Assembly: GCF_032854445.1 (NCBI RefSeq)
Contig: NC_088300.1
Coordinates: 44,263,682 to 44,327,681, forward strand
Source of the DNA: Liolophura sinensis
Lineage: Eukaryota; Mollusca; Polyplacophora; Chitonida; Chitonidae
DNA length: 64,000 nucleotides
Reading direction: 5' to 3'
The stretch's first letter is position 1. Each line of letters opens with the position of its first letter. The position numbers and the translations under genes were made by a program. This document shows, piece after piece, positions 1 through 11,111 of this stretch. The notes beneath the pieces are model-generated. The model made no database searches. It had not been told where the DNA came from and saw nothing but the letters and a program-made list of their open reading frames with translations.

Positions 1-236
1 AACGCAAAAGTAGGAAAAAAATTGTGGCTATTAACGGACAAATATCGCGTGGAGGATTGATAAAATTACACCAAAGCAATTTTACTTGAATGAAAACATC
101 AGTCAAATGGTCCCTTATGCAACATAAGCTGTGAATTGAAGCTGTGGAATTACCTTGTAAGGCAGCAGTGAAATTCAGAGCAGTTTTTAAAATGACCTCG
201 CCTGCATTGAGGGTGCCAGCTGGGGTGGAATCCTTT
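1..236 (+). repeat. Block U, copy 1 of a local diverged duplication
   Basis: From ATTGTGGCTATTAACGGACA at about 21 to GGTGGAATCC near 232 this stretch aligns along its length with 8,890-9,102, with many substitutions and small gaps. Both copies are followed by other blocks of the same set (X, Y, Z here; Z at 9,125). It is cut by the window start. No coding potential was seen. Confidence 0.6.
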
Positions 237-294
237 CAGTCTGTCAAGGGTGAAGTCGATTTGTGACAGCCACTGACAGTGGGTTACACTGAGA

Positions 295-460
295 TCCTCA
301 AGGCTATAACGGATTTAATCCAGATATATTACACAGTTTATCCTTGTTGAAAATTGAGCAATATCATATGCAATTTAGAATTATCTAACTTGTAGCAAAC
401 CAGTTGTTAAATATGATGTATGATTACCATGCAGAGAAAACTTAAACGGTCGGTATATTG
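295..460 (+). repeat. Block X, copy 1
   Basis: Shares GGATTTAATC, AGATATATTA, GTTGAAAATTGAGC and ATATCATATGC followed by TTTAGAATTATCTA with 2,530-2,725, in the same order and spacing. It sits between U and Y, as expected for a colinear duplication. Confidence 0.6.
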
Positions 461-539
461 TTACATGTAATGTCTGCAGTGTTGTACACAGGTGATATCT
501 TAGGCAATTGCAATACAAGTTTCTTTGCATTAGATATCT

Positions 540-660
540 GACAGCATTTCTTGGTAAAATTTAGGCCGTTTTGATTATACTGTACGTAAAGACTATAGCC
601 CTCGAATATTTAATGACCAGTAATACTGCCAAAAAAAAATCGGACATGGAGTCGACTGTG
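540..660 (+). repeat. Block Y, copy 1
   Basis: Contains TTGGTAAAATTTAGGCCG and TATACTGTACGTAAAG. Related sequence lies at 2,755-3,005 and 7,390-7,620. Copies 2 and 3 are longer and also share a segment ending in GAACAAACG or AACAAACGAG. Confidence 0.55.
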
Positions 661-734
661 TAGAACCTTTGGCGAACATGAGCAAAGTCTACAGAGTTAA
701 ATGTAGGATATGTTTAATGCATCACACTAACACA

Positions 735-880
735 CCGATGCGTCGGAAAACATTGCAAAGTCCCCAAAACCCTTTTTAACTTAAACCCAGTCTAAAGGCA
801 AAGTCTTGTTTTCTGCCTTACTCCTCCAGGTATTGTTCTGGCATTACTTGTCAATCTGCAAAGATTACGAGCCTACATGA
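735..880 (+). repeat. Blocks Z and W (short), copy 1
   Basis: The left part, ATTGCAAAGTCCCCAAAACC, matches block Z at 3,120 and 9,220. The right part, from TTCTGCCTTACTCC to CAATCTGCAAAGATTACGAG, matches the right end of block W at 4,440, 5,325, 7,175 and 8,215. It is the shortest W copy. Confidence 0.5.
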
Positions 881-924
881 AAGATATGTGAACGCTAACT
901 GTATGGAAAGGGCGAACGTTGTCA

Positions 925-1260
925 TATTGTGAATCTGTGTGTTGAAACAGACATTCGTATACCAGCCGGCAACCAGTGAGGACGTTCCAGATCCATAATC
1001 GAAAGCCAATTCCCAAACACGCCTTATAACACAATCCACCAAAGAACTAAGCAAGTATACAAAATACGAAAATAGAATGGAATCATGCAAAGAGCAGCAG
1101 TCAACAGTTTTCAGTGATGTTGGAAAGACGCAAGGTATGTTCTAGGCGACTGAGTGAAATCAGTATTCAGATCGGGTACCATGTCAGAATATCAGTTGTC
1201 GAAAACAAAATATGTATCTCAGTTGAGCATTGATTGCAACCGTTCACAAATCCAGCGTGG
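925..1260 (-). repeat. Dispersed repeat E, copy 1
   Basis: In reverse complement this matches 8,350-8,660 over nearly its whole length, including AACTGTTGACTGCTGCTCTT and GGCCTTGTGATTAT variants. Other copies lie at 12,965-13,115, 14,245-14,465 and 21,715-21,925. It carries no recognised protein motif, terminal repeat or polA tail. It may be a fragment of a larger unnamed element. Confidence 0.65.
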
Positions 1261-1984
1261 CGATCTAATTCAACACGATCCATATACAACCCTAGTCAAG
1301 CTGCTGCAACACATGAAGACATTCTAGTTAAAAATAAAAAATTACGTTGGACACCAGATAAAACCTGTCAGATGTAGACTGTAATGCAAATCCCTAGAAG
1401 TAATTAAATCGTAGTAAAACTGTACTGTAAGATCATCCACTTTATTTAGGTAAGGAACACAAGCGTAACAGGTGCAAAAAGGCTTTTACAGACTTGTAGA
1501 AATGTTTATCGCACGTTTACCGTTGGAATCAAATACTTTCTTGAAATACAGGCCAGTGGGCTTTGAACATTCCAGTTGGTTGACTTCTGAGTCCATGTTA
1601 ACTGTGATTGGGAAGGAATAAATCTGTCAAATAATATCAATAATAAAATAATAAAAACCACGGTTAAGACAAAAAAGTCAAGGACAGAAACCAGTGAAAG
1701 CCTTGAATGAATACGCCCTAATATTTGATTTGCTGGTTTGCACGCCACCAGCTAAAATCCATTGTCGCCTACGAAACCCGATACGAATGTCAACGTTTTT
1801 GCCAAAAATAATATTGGAAATTGTTTCAGGAAAAATTGACTGAAATTGAAATATTTTACAAGCTGATTATTTGGGCTACATCAAATGCCCGCCTGTTCAC
1901 AGTGTCTTGGGTGAAACTTTTAAATCTGTTAGAACACAGACTATGTACTATGTTACGAACGAGCAGTTATTTGATTGTCAAACA

Positions 1985-2105
1985 TCTATTTAAACCCGGT
2001 TAAAGTGAATGGCTGTCACTTACATCAGTATCAAGGGGATACTTATCAGGCAATGCAACGCTAGTGAAATGCTTACTTAACTGACCTTCAGAATACCCTA
2101 AGCGG
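1985..2105 (+). repeat. Block V, copy 1
   Basis: Shares AAATGCTTACTTAACTGACC, TTCAG and the preceding GTGAATG..TGTCACTTACATCAGTA with 8,685-8,815. A weaker match is at 6,050-6,170. In the 8.7-kb copy V leads directly into block U. Confidence 0.5.
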
Positions 2106-2364
2106 ATGTATCCTGTTACACCCTCAAAAATGAAGAAAAAGTGGAGGGAAAACGGCATATTTCATGCTGCCATTCTTTCACTTCTCCACAGAGTTGATGA
2201 GTTTTGCTCCAGTCACCGGTAAGGTGAGCAGATATCTGGGCCTAGATATTCCAAAGATGCGCATGAATGAAGTCATGTCTTGTTATGTGACGTACACGTA
2301 GGAATGTAAAAGTGTTGTATTAACCACAACTACAATACAAGCAACTACAAATCATATTATGTGC

Positions 2365-2500
2365 AAAAAAAAAAACCCAAAGCGGTGTATCATTCGACGA
2401 GGTAAACGTACCAGCCAATGTGTTACATGACACACTCATTGTCGTTCAAAAAATTCTCTTTATTTAATATGCATATTAGCACACAGCCTTCAACTAACAG
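2365..2500 (+). repeat. Dispersed repeat F, copy 1
   Basis: GAGGTAAACGTACCAGCC, GTGTTACATGACA and CTCTTTATTTAATATGCATA recur at 40,885-41,050 and, more diverged, at 34,415-34,560. The family's best-kept core is TGTATATTTGCACACGGCCC. No ends or target duplications were found. Confidence 0.55.
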
Positions 2501-2529
2501 CAGGATAGAAAGACGGCGTATCCTGATGT

Positions 2530-2725
2530 CAGACCTGGATTTAATCTGGACCTATGATCGCCGTCACCAGATATATTAAGCAGATGTTGAAAATTGAGCG
2601 ATATCATATGCGGTTTAGAATTATCTACTTGTCACTTACTACTTTCTACTACCATTACTAAACATGATGCAAGATTGCAGTGCAGAAAGCACGAAAACGA
2701 TCTTTGAATTGTTCGTTACTGCAGA
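2530..2725 (+). repeat. Block X, copy 2
   Basis: Second copy of the 295-460 block, with insertions between TCTACTTGT and TAAACATGATG. It is followed by block Y, as at copy 1. Confidence 0.6.
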
Positions 2726-2754
2726 ATTGGAATATATGAATGAATGATTATGGC

Positions 2755-3005
2755 TTAACGCACATTGGCAATATTTTAGCCCAGTTTAGAGATTGATGAT
2801 CGATAAACCACTTAAATGGATGTCGTTTTGTCTTTGTTTATACTGTACGTAAAGGACTAGGCTTTTGAGTCTAATGCGACCTTAATGGTTCAGTAATATA
2901 CATGTTGGTATGGAAAGATGACAGGTTAATGTCCTCATTCAGTTCCTTTTGGAACATTTGTCTATTGCTCTTGACACTACATTGAAGAATAACAAACGAG
3001 ACAGA
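2755..3005 (+). repeat. Block Y, copy 2
   Basis: Longest Y copy. It includes TATACTGTACGTAAAGGACTAG and, further right, the segment AGTTCCTTTTGGAACATTTG that pairs with AGTTGCTGTTCGAATAGTTG at 7,550. Confidence 0.55.
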
Positions 3006-3039
3006 TTCAACGTGTTGTGCAAAATGAATTCACTATTAA

Positions 3040-3270
3040 TGTACTTAATTACCAGACATGGTTAATTCAAATAACTGAATGTTTTACGATGGGTAGGACA
3101 ACATTGAATTATGAAGATTTATTGCAAAGTCCCCAATAACCTGTTTAGCTTATTAGGTAGTTTAAAGGTATTTACATTTTTTCTCGTTATTCCAAGTTTA
3201 GAAATGAATGTCTGAACTGATTGTTTTGTTCTATCCACAATGTGATAGATTTGCTTCTTCTTTATAGCCA
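3040..3270 (+). repeat. Block Z, copy 2
   Basis: Includes TTGCAAAGTCCCCAATAACC followed by TGTTTAGCTTA and CCAAGTTTA. It aligns with 9,125-9,335 (TTGACAATGTCCCTATTAACC, CCAAGTTTACG) and with the short copy at 735-800. Confidence 0.55.
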
Positions 3271-3711
3271 AAAATATCGCATATTAATCAGGGATTTTTT
3301 TTCTTGGTCTCACGTTATAAATAAATAATTATTAGAAGGAAGAAACAAGCCATGCAAAGCAATACAAGTCTTAACTGTTCCAAATTCTAATTAATGCGGT
3401 GAACGAATTTTAAAACCGAAAACACCTTAATGGCTGTGTCGTCTTTGGGTAGTATTAATGTCTTAAAAACTTAAACTGCCAGAAATACCCTTTTATATGG
3501 ATATGGAACATGTTGGGTTGTGATAGAAGACGAGATCTACCTTGCATAGTTTTGGCGTTACACAGAAAAAATATCCTTTACCAATAATAATGATAATTAC
3601 AGAGGTTTAGCCTGTTCATACTACGGAAAACCTTAAATCAGACCTGGAATCTGTTATTAACCACTGTATCCAAAGTCCCTGACTGCAGAAAGTGCGGGTA
3701 TATACAAGATT

Positions 3712-3793
3712 ACAGGAAGATGTTACATGGCATTTTAACGTCTGACACATCAGCAAGAAGTAACAATACAAAAAACAACAAGACATAGCGCAT
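3712..3793 (-). CDS. Possible leader-peptide first exon (weak)
   Basis: On the minus strand an ATG at 3,793 opens 27 codons that begin MRYVLLFFVLLLLADVSD. This has the shape of a secretion signal: one basic residue, a run of about 12 hydrophobic residues and a small residue before an acidic one. A CATAAAAG box lies about 38 bases upstream of the ATG. A possible donor, CAT|GTAACA, lies near the end, and a pyrimidine-rich acceptor ending in CTGCAG lies about 50 bases further on. T-rich DNA often encodes such runs by chance, and no second exon is convincing, so this is only a candidate. Confidence 0.15.
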
Positions 3794-4119
3794 GACAACT
3801 CCGAAATCAGATTATGAGATCTTTTATGAGCATTTACAGAGCATTGTCATGTTCTAAGGTACCTAACCAAACATTCTTCAGTATGACTGATGCCACAATT
3901 ATTTTTCAGATGTTTTCGAGAGCGGGGCATAGCTAGGCAAGTGGAAATGGATATGTATCACCATTAATATTCCTAATTTACACATATGCACCCTACGAAT
4001 ATAAAATCGAAACTTAAGATGGTACAGCTTCACTACAGAGGAATGAAATCAGTGTGCTTCCAGTGACTGTCACTGTGTTACAAACTACAGTAGTATGGCT
4101 TTTTTTCGATTGATCTTTC

Positions 4120-4440
4120 GGAATGATTATGGTAGTGACGGGTGTGACTTGCGAGCCACAGTTTGGTAAATCCAGACACGGTATTAATATGGTTGCTTAT
4201 ATTTGCTCGTACATTACACAACACGATCTGATATCACCTATGTTCACAAGAAGGGCCAGTCTGATTAACACCATAGCCCTTAATTATCTGCTGTCGTCTA
4301 AGCAAAGGCCAATTTAAAGCCTTGAGTAAACATCTATGGGGAGAGCATTGTAGTACCGCTATTCTATCTCTGCCCTACTCTCCGCGGTATTATTCTGAGA
4401 TTACTTGGTAATTTGCCAAAGTCCCAGGTTTCGTACTATA
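4120..4440 (+). repeat. Block W, copy 2
   Basis: Shares with 4,845-5,325, 6,675-7,175 and 7,715-8,215 the internal sequence GGTAAATCCAG, CTGATTAACACC..CC and TATCTGCTG, and the right end CTGAGATTACTTGGTAATTTGCC. The left third of the block is missing or unrecognisable here. A 64-codon open frame at 4,123-4,317 lies inside it and is not kept in the other copies. Confidence 0.55.
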
Positions 4441-4844
4441 ACCTCAGCCCATATCCACAGTTTTCTGTTGTGTTGAAAGAATAATTAAGACAAACTGGAA
4501 TTTAAGAAAACATACTGGCTTAGGTTTGCAAATGTGCAAAAAATGTTTTCAGTTCCTATAAAATTATACCCTTACATATCAGAAAAAAAATTCCCAGAAT
4601 TTACACATGTCTACAGGGTCATATTTCTAACCCAGGAACACTCTTGTGTTTTACAACGAGGTCATGACTGTAAGAGAAATAAACAGCCGATAATTTAAAC
4701 AAAAATCCCGCTTATCCATGAATTTATTACTCAAATTAATAACCATAATTAAACACGGCATAAAATTATGATTTTTATGGTCAGTTGGGTAACGACGTGT
4801 TACAAATGTATTAGGCACTCGCGATACATTCCTTTTAAGCCTAA

Positions 4845-5325
4845 ATTACGATTTTCGCCGGTGAAAGTTCACGAAAATGTAGGTTCTTAAAATCTCGTAC
4901 ACATCAGACCAAATACCACAAGGACACGGTACAATATGTAGTCATCACCTGAGCTCCAGACAATAAAGATCCAGATACAAAGCCCAACTAAGACTGGGAG
5001 AGCACGATATAACCAGGAGAAAATGTATACACGCCATAGTGTCGTAAATCCAGTTGTGGTATATTTAGTGTGATCGTTGGTGTCTGTGCGGACAGTTATA
5101 CCAGACGATGTGTGACCAATCATGTTTACAATGGTCCTCGATCGGACTAACACCCTCGCCAATTATCATCTGCTGACAGTTATGGAAACGGTAGTTGTGT
5201 TGTTTGATGTAAGCCTGGATTAACATTTGTCGTGAGAATTATGGTTATTATCAAAACTGACTTTCTGCCTTACTCTCCAACGTATTGTTCTGTGATTACT
5301 TGGCAATCTGCCAGGATTCATATCC
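4845..5325 (+). repeat. Block W, copy 3
   Basis: Nearly full W block: GGTGAAAGTTCACG at the left, TCGTAAATCCAGTTGTG and TTGGTGTC in the middle, CTAACACCCTCGCC, ATCTGCTGACA, TAACATTTG and then TTCTGTGATTACTTGGCAA at the right. Similarity to 6,675-7,175 and 7,715-8,215 is continuous with many changes, so the duplication is old. Confidence 0.65.
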
Positions 5326-5329
5326 ACGC

Positions 5330-6675
5330 CCTGTATAGTAGTAACATCTAGCGTACATCCAAGCATGATACCTTACACGAGAAAACCTTGATACACGTAT
5401 TTTGAAATAAAAAGAAGACGTTCTATCAGAATAAGACAGATTATTTGAAATATGAAAAGCAGTTTACCCCGGACATTCATATGCCGCAAAGACGCCAGGA
5501 AAACACAATAAAACTCAATTAAAGAGACATTCTACCTGCATTACAAAAGTACGCATAATAAACCATAAACGCAGCATGTGAAAATATTATTACAAAGTAT
5601 CTGAGAGATTTTACAGAAATTTATACTTTAAATTCTCATATCTTCTCCCATTAGATGATACATGTACCAGACAGCGCCAGGACACTTTACAGCTTGTTGA
5701 ATGGTGCCCTGTCAAGAAGACATAGACAAGAGTAGGCTTTTATGTTAAGTGATACAGGAATGGATAAATCTTTAAAATAATTTGGATAAAAATTGACTTT
5801 GTTGTGCTGAACAAGAAAGCCTGTTTAAACACATGGAGAAAAAAACATAGAGAAAACATTAAAAGTCTTGATGGGCCGCACACGAATAACTTCCTTGTCA
5901 CCGCTTATGCTCAACAGTAGTGTTATATTTTTGAATTTTCCTATTTTCTATAAAATCAGGTCAAATCCTGCATCTTCACAATCACTTTTTATGAAGTGAC
6001 TTTTAAAGGTAAATGACGGCAGCTGTGTCAGCTGTGCAGAATTAGCTGATTGTGAAATATCGTTGAAATTAGTCGCGGGTTACTTACACCAATATCTGCA
6101 TTCGTATAGTTTATTTAAATACTTAATTTAATAGACTTTCAGAAATCTCTGAGCAGATGTGTTTCTTTCTAAAAGCTGAAATGCTTTCATTTGTTCCCAA
6201 AAAATTCTTGAAATAGAATGTATGATAGTTTAACTATTTTTTGAAAATGTTAACTAGCAACTTGATTTATTGCTCTGATCTATTTCAGAAATAGACGATA
6301 ACGGTTTAAATTTTGCGCATCTAACAGAATAAAACCGATTAGGCCTACATATAAACCAATATTTACAAAAGGTCATGACCAAAGGTAATGTTGCTAACAT
6401 ACATTGATACCGAGGTTAGCGACTCAAAATCTTAACACTGCATTACTGAATATACTTTTACACAATGAAATTACACTCTAAACACATATTATGAGGTCAT
6501 GAATTCAAAGAGATGGAAAGTGAAATAATTGTAAAAATAAGCGCTTAGAAATTACTCAAACCCAGGCTGACATAAGAAAATCTGACAATATCATGATTGT
6601 AACGTATATTGGTTGAATTTTTAATGACAAAATTATCAACAACCCCTAGTTACATATCCAGCCATTCATATCCAA
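5330..6675. other. Stretch without a recognised gene
   Basis: AT-rich DNA with no open frame above 60 codons. Only a weak relative of block V was seen, at 6,050-6,170 (GGTTACTTACACCAATATCTG and ACTTTCAGAAATCTCTGAGC). Confidence 0.5.
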
Positions 6676-7175
6676 CCTAGTTACAACGCCAATAGATGAA
6701 AGTTCACAAGAAACCAGATCTTCAGTGTCTCGTGCTCACCAGACAAAAGCCCTCTAGGGGAGGACACAACCCTGTGGACTGTTCAGTCAATTATCACTTG
6801 AGCCCTGGAGAGCAAAGATCCCTATACAAACCCTGACTTAGATAATAAGACAAGGAGATAACCCGGAGTATGCGCTGCACAGTTTCATAAATCCAGTAGT
6901 GATTTACACTGTTCATTGTTGGTGTCCCCATGGACACTTATTTCAGATAATGTGCCATCAATCATGTTCACATTCATTCGGCCTAAGGTTGATTAACACC
7001 TCGCCCATTTATATCTGCTGACATCCACACAAACACTCACTGGTTTGTATGACATAGTTTACAGCACGGGTAAACATTTGCTGCAAGAAACACTGATTTT
7101 CTTTCTGAATCTCCCCAGACACTGGTCTGGGATTGCTAGGCAATCTGCAAACATTGCGATCCTCATTGTTTTACA
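6675..7175 (+). repeat. Block W, copy 4
   Basis: Closest relative is 7,715-8,215. Both share GATGAAAGTTCAC, AGTGTCTCGTGCTCACCAGA, TCAGTCAATTATCACTT, ACACCTCGCCC and TTTATATCTGCTGACATCC..CAAACACT, and end in GGGATT.CTTGGCAATCT. Block Y copy 3 separates the two. Confidence 0.7.
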
Positions 7176-7389
7176 GTCGCCGTATCTCAAATTTAAGAGC
7201 AAATGAAACCTGATCCAGTGCAAGAAAGCAGTCTAGTCAAAATAAAAATTATAAACTAAAGTAACGAACATGAACGTGAATGTTAAAACAATAATGCCGA
7301 GCTCTGATAAATTTTTTTTTTACTAGAATGAAATTCTTTCTCCTATTACAGGAGAGTACACTTTACAGCATGCTGACCTTTGCCCCGTC

Positions 7390-7620
7390 AATATTATGTC
7401 TGACAGATATATGACAACAATTCTTGCTAAAATTTCGGCCGCTTTGTTTACACTGTAGCTACAGACCAACCTTCTGAGCCTAATACAACCGTAATGACTG
7501 AATTTCATCTGTTGTATGAAAAGACGACATGTTAGTGGTTTTCACTTCCAGTTGCTGTTCGAATAGTTGTCTGTTATTCACTACACTGAACGGGAGAAGA
7601 ACAAACGTGGAAATTATAGT
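7390..7620 (+). repeat. Block Y, copy 3
   Basis: CTTGCTAAAATTTCGGCCGC, TTTGTTTACACTGTA and GAGCCTAATACAACCGTAATG match copies at 540 and 2,755. It lies between W copies 4 and 5, so the simple order is broken here. Confidence 0.55.
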
Positions 7621-7714
7621 AATTATTAATGATTTTTATTGTATGTTGGCTAACACTCTGTTATTAACTATAAGCATTCCCTGATTTACACCCCCAGGCA
7701 TTCACCTCAGACCT

Positions 7715-8215
7715 AAGCTACAGCGTCAACCGATGAAAGTTCACGTGTAACTAGGTATTCAGTGTCTCGTGCTCACCAGATAAAACACCTCTAGGCGAGG
7801 ATTCATCTTTGTTGACTCTTCAGTCAATTATCACTTAAGCTCTCGAGAATAAAGATGCAAATCCTGGTTTAGATCGCGAGATCAGTATGTATTGAGGAGT
7901 AAATGTATGCGGGGCAAAGTTTCGTTAATCCAGTTGTGATTGGCTGTATTGGTGTCGGTACGGTTACAGTTATTCCATATAATGTTCCATCAATCATCCT
8001 CACATTCAGTCCACCTAAGGCAGGTTAATACCTCGCCCGTTTATATCTACTGACATCCACGCAAACACTGACTGGTTTGTATGACGTTAATTTACAGCAT
8101 GGGTAAACATTTGTAGCGTTACTTATGATCTTTATCAACACTGATTTCCTTTCTGAATCCACCCAGGCATAGATCTGGGATTACTTGGCAATCTACCAAG
8201 ATTGCGACCCACATT
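7715..8215 (+). repeat. Block W, copy 5
   Basis: See copy 4. This copy ends GGGATTACTTGGCAATCTACC followed by AAGATTGCGACC, the best-preserved form of the right end. Confidence 0.7.
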
Positions 8216-8349
8216 GTCTTAGCGCGTTCTTAGGCCAAATCTGAGAGACATTAGGGTAACATATGACACTAATAATGCAGATTTTTGAAACATAATTTGC
8301 AGCAAAGTTTCACATTAGAATCAAATACTGTACAGAACAGTTATATGAG

Positions 8350-8660
8350 CAATCAAAGCGCAACTGAGATACATATTTTGTTTTCGACAACCGATATTCT
8401 AGCATGGTACACGATTTGAATACTGATTTCACTCAGTCGCCTAGAACATATCTTGTATCTTTCCAACAACACTGAAAACTGTTGACTGCTGCTCTTTGCA
8501 TGATTCCGTCCTGTTCTCGTATTTTGTATACTTGCTTAGTTCTTTGTTGTTTTGTGTTACACGTCGTTTTGGGTTATTGGCCTTGTGATTATGGATCTGG
8601 AACGTCCTCACTGGTTACCGGCTGGTATACGGATGTCTATTTCGACGAATAAATTCAAAA
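8350..8660 (+). repeat. Dispersed repeat E, copy 2
   Basis: Fullest E copy, from CGCAACTGAGATACATATTTTG to TTTCGACGAATAAA. It is the inverse of 925-1,260. It contains GAAAACTGTTGACTGCTGCT and GGAACGTCCTCACTGG, which are the best landmarks of the family. Confidence 0.7.
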
Positions 8661-8684
8661 ATCTTTAAACCAGATCGTGTTTAA

Positions 8685-8815
8685 GGAAATGTTTCCGGAG
8701 TGAATGTCTGTTACTTTAATCAGTACCACGGGAATATTTTCTGCATTGGAATGTTAGCAAAATGCTTACATAACTGACCTTCAGAAAACTCTTAGCAGAT
8801 TTACTGTGGGCGAAA
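8685..8815 (+). repeat. Block V, copy 2
   Basis: GTGAATGTCTGTTACTTTAA, ATGCTTACATAACTGACC and TTCAGAAAACTC match 1,985-2,105. It runs into block U copy 2. Confidence 0.5.
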
Positions 8816-8879
8816 GGTAACTATTATCAGTCGCAAGCTAGCAGTGGAGAGAAGATAAAATCAAGATGAAGAAGTTCAA

Positions 8880-9105
8880 GTACTTAAACAATTGTGGCTA
8901 TAAACGGACAAATGTCGGATAAATTATTGACAAAATCATGCTAGGGCAATTTTACTAGAATTAAAATATCCACCATGTGCTTCCTTATGCCACTTGGCCT
9001 TTTAATTCAAGTTGTGAAAGTATCTTGACAAAACGTGGCACTAGAGTTTCAAGTAGTGAATACGCCTGCCATTTGTAGGTGCAAACTGGCATGGTATCCC
9101 CTTCG
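8880..9105 (+). repeat. Block U, copy 2
   Basis: Counterpart of the window start (ATTGTGGCTATAAACGGACA, GGGCAATTTTACTAGAAT, TTCCTTATGC, CGCCTGC..TTG). It shows that the mosaic begins before base 1. Confidence 0.6.
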
Positions 9106-9124
9106 TTGTTGTGATAGATATATT

Positions 9125-9335
9125 CACTATTAATGCATTTAATGACATAAGTACATTTCATTCAAAGAATCGTTTGTTTTAGGATGTGTGATAAAAGATT
9201 GCATCCTAAAGATTATTGACAATGTCCCTATTAACCCGTTTAGCCTGAGGGCAGGTTTAAGACATTTACTTTTTTCCTTTATGCCAAGTTTACGATGTAT
9301 ATCTTCACTGATACAGAAGGTTGATTGCTGTGTTA
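9125..9335 (+). repeat. Block Z, copy 3
   Basis: Matches 3,040-3,270 in order: TTCACTATTAATG..TTTAAT, CATTTCATTCAAA, TCCCTATTAACCCGTTTAGC, TTATGCCAAGTTTACGATG. A 60-codon frame at 9,188-9,370 crosses it and is not kept in the 3.1-kb copy. Confidence 0.55.
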
Positions 9336-9739
9336 TTCGCGCACGATGTTATGGATGCAAAATGATGTGAAAGGGAAAAACCACTAAAATAAGATAGGAT
9401 ACTATTTTTGTTCGAGCGTTATATATAAATAATTACTTGATTGACAAAAAAGCCATCCAAGGCATGTGCATGTAAAAACATGTATCTGCTAAAAAATCTA
9501 ATTGTTCTGTCCTTTTAAATCAAAATGGCGTTAACACCCTTGTCTCAAAATTGCATATCATTTTGTTCAGATTCTAAAATGTATATAATTCCCTGTAATT
9601 CAGGCACTCTCCTTGTCGTGTCGAGACGCACTGGAAGTCGTACTATATGTAGACCTGGTATAATTTAAATTTCACCCCTTTCAATGTAGCGTGATAGGTA
9701 GAGAGGTTTTTTCCATGCATGCAAACCTGTGCAGGTGTA

Positions 9740-10115
9740 GCTTATTCAGTGATACCATTGAAGACGTACGTCATAGAGCAAGACCGGAACAACGACGACA
9801 GTGTAATAGCTGACAAATGGTCACATGACCCGTGTCAGTCTATCTCAGTCAGAGATTTATTCTAACTGTTAATGTGAATGCATCAATAGTAGCAATTTAC
9901 ACGCCCCCTAGCACCATGGCTTAAGTATAATTAGGTTAAAAAATATGCAGTGATGTAAATTGCAATTTATTAGACGTCACTGGTTCACAATTACTCAAAA
10001 TGCTGTGTTTGTCATCATATGTAGCACACAACAACATTAAAAAAATGCAAAGGGGCCAGGCCTCGGTGATGTTTAGTCCACCAGCAGAATCCCGGTTCAT
10101 GCAGGAATACCATAT
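9740..10115 (-). repeat. Dispersed repeat D, full copy
   Basis: In reverse complement it runs from ACCGGGATTCTGCTGGTGGA through GAGGCCTGG, GTGACGTCTAATAAATTGCA, CTTAAGCCATGGTGCTAGGG and ACAGTTAGAATAAATC to TGTCGTCG and GTACGTCTTCAATGG. Related copies lie at 13,105-13,555 (split by a SINE), 13,556-13,880 and 51,475-51,830, with a fragment at 29,665-29,765. I see no transposase, terminal repeats or tail, and do not recognise the family. An 85-codon frame at 10,000-10,257 lies partly in it and is not conserved. Confidence 0.7.
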
Positions 10116-10409
10116 AAGTATGGACCTACACCAATTGAAATCTACTACTAACCAACGTACAATAATGGACTATGGTCATTATGCATACATGTACATTCAT
10201 ACAGAAAGTGCAAGTTTACAAGTTACGCGTACCAAAATGAAACGGGTTTCCGGTTGACAACTTGGAACGTTCATTGTTCATTCAAGGGTCCTTCACCTAT
10301 TGTTTGACAAACCAGAAAGTCAAACTACCTTTAGGTGGATTGACTACGTAACGATATTTCTGGCATCTGTTTGGGGAAGTGTGGTGGTTTACGATGGACA
10401 CTAAACCTT

Positions 10410-10472
10410 AAAAGATTTTCAGCAAGGCGTTAACACAAATGAAATAAATAAACAAATAAATAAAGAAATAAT
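10410..10472 (+). repeat. SINE-A 3' end fragment (weak)
   Basis: AGGCGTTAACACAAATGAAA followed by (TAAATAAACAAA)n resembles the SINE-A terminus, GGCGTAAAACACCAATGAAA plus (TAAA)n. Nothing further 5' is clearly SINE. Confidence 0.4.
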
Positions 10473-10588
10473 ATGTGCATAGGCTAGCCAAGAAGACCAT
10501 CCAACGCTATATTATATCAATTTGTTTATATATTCACGAAATGTTTTGACGTATGTGACATCGGTAAGGTTTCTGGGTGGAGTTGCAG

Positions 10589-10728
10589 CTTACCATTGTG
10601 ACTGGAATGAACTCTGTGGGCTACTTTGTATGAGTTCACGAGAGCAATGTGGCAAAGTCTGTTCAAAGACTGTCGCGGAAGAGGAGGCTTTTCTCACGGA
10701 AACCATTCGGACAGAACTGTATTCATAA
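10589..10728 (+). CDS. Exon-like open frame, five cysteines in 26 residues
   Basis: An acceptor-like site, TTTCTGGGTGGAGTTGCAG, ends at 10,588. The frame after it opens YHCDWNELCGLLCMSS, has cysteine spacing C-x5-C-x3-C-x6-C-x3-C, and then an acidic tail (AEEEAFLTETIRTELYS) to a TAA at 10,726-10,728. Composition is not explained by T- or A-rich DNA. No ATG lies in frame upstream (the frame enters from 10,522). No matching first exon was found, and the family is not recognised. It could be a chance frame. Confidence 0.25.
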
Positions 10729-11111
10729 TTTAAACAATATATTATTGCCACAAAAATTACGTCTATACCTATGTGTATGACGTAACAGCAGTTCATGGGC
10801 ATCAACAATGAAACTGGTTGATAGAATCAAATTTTTTTCTTCTCTTCGCACAGGACATTATAGTTTCATCCTCTTGGCGAAACACTCTGCATTTGCATAG
10901 ACAATTTTTGATAATGTGCGCAGCACTAAAATACGGAGCCATAAAAGGGACATGGCGGTTTTCTTTTTTGAACTATGCATTTTTTATTCCCTTCACGGCT
11001 CCGTACTAAAATGACGAAAAGAAAAGACTTTTGTATTCCCTGAGCACCCACTTTAGTGTGTGAACATGCATAACAGACAGGGTTCACTGTTGTGCATTTA
11101 CACAGCTTGGT

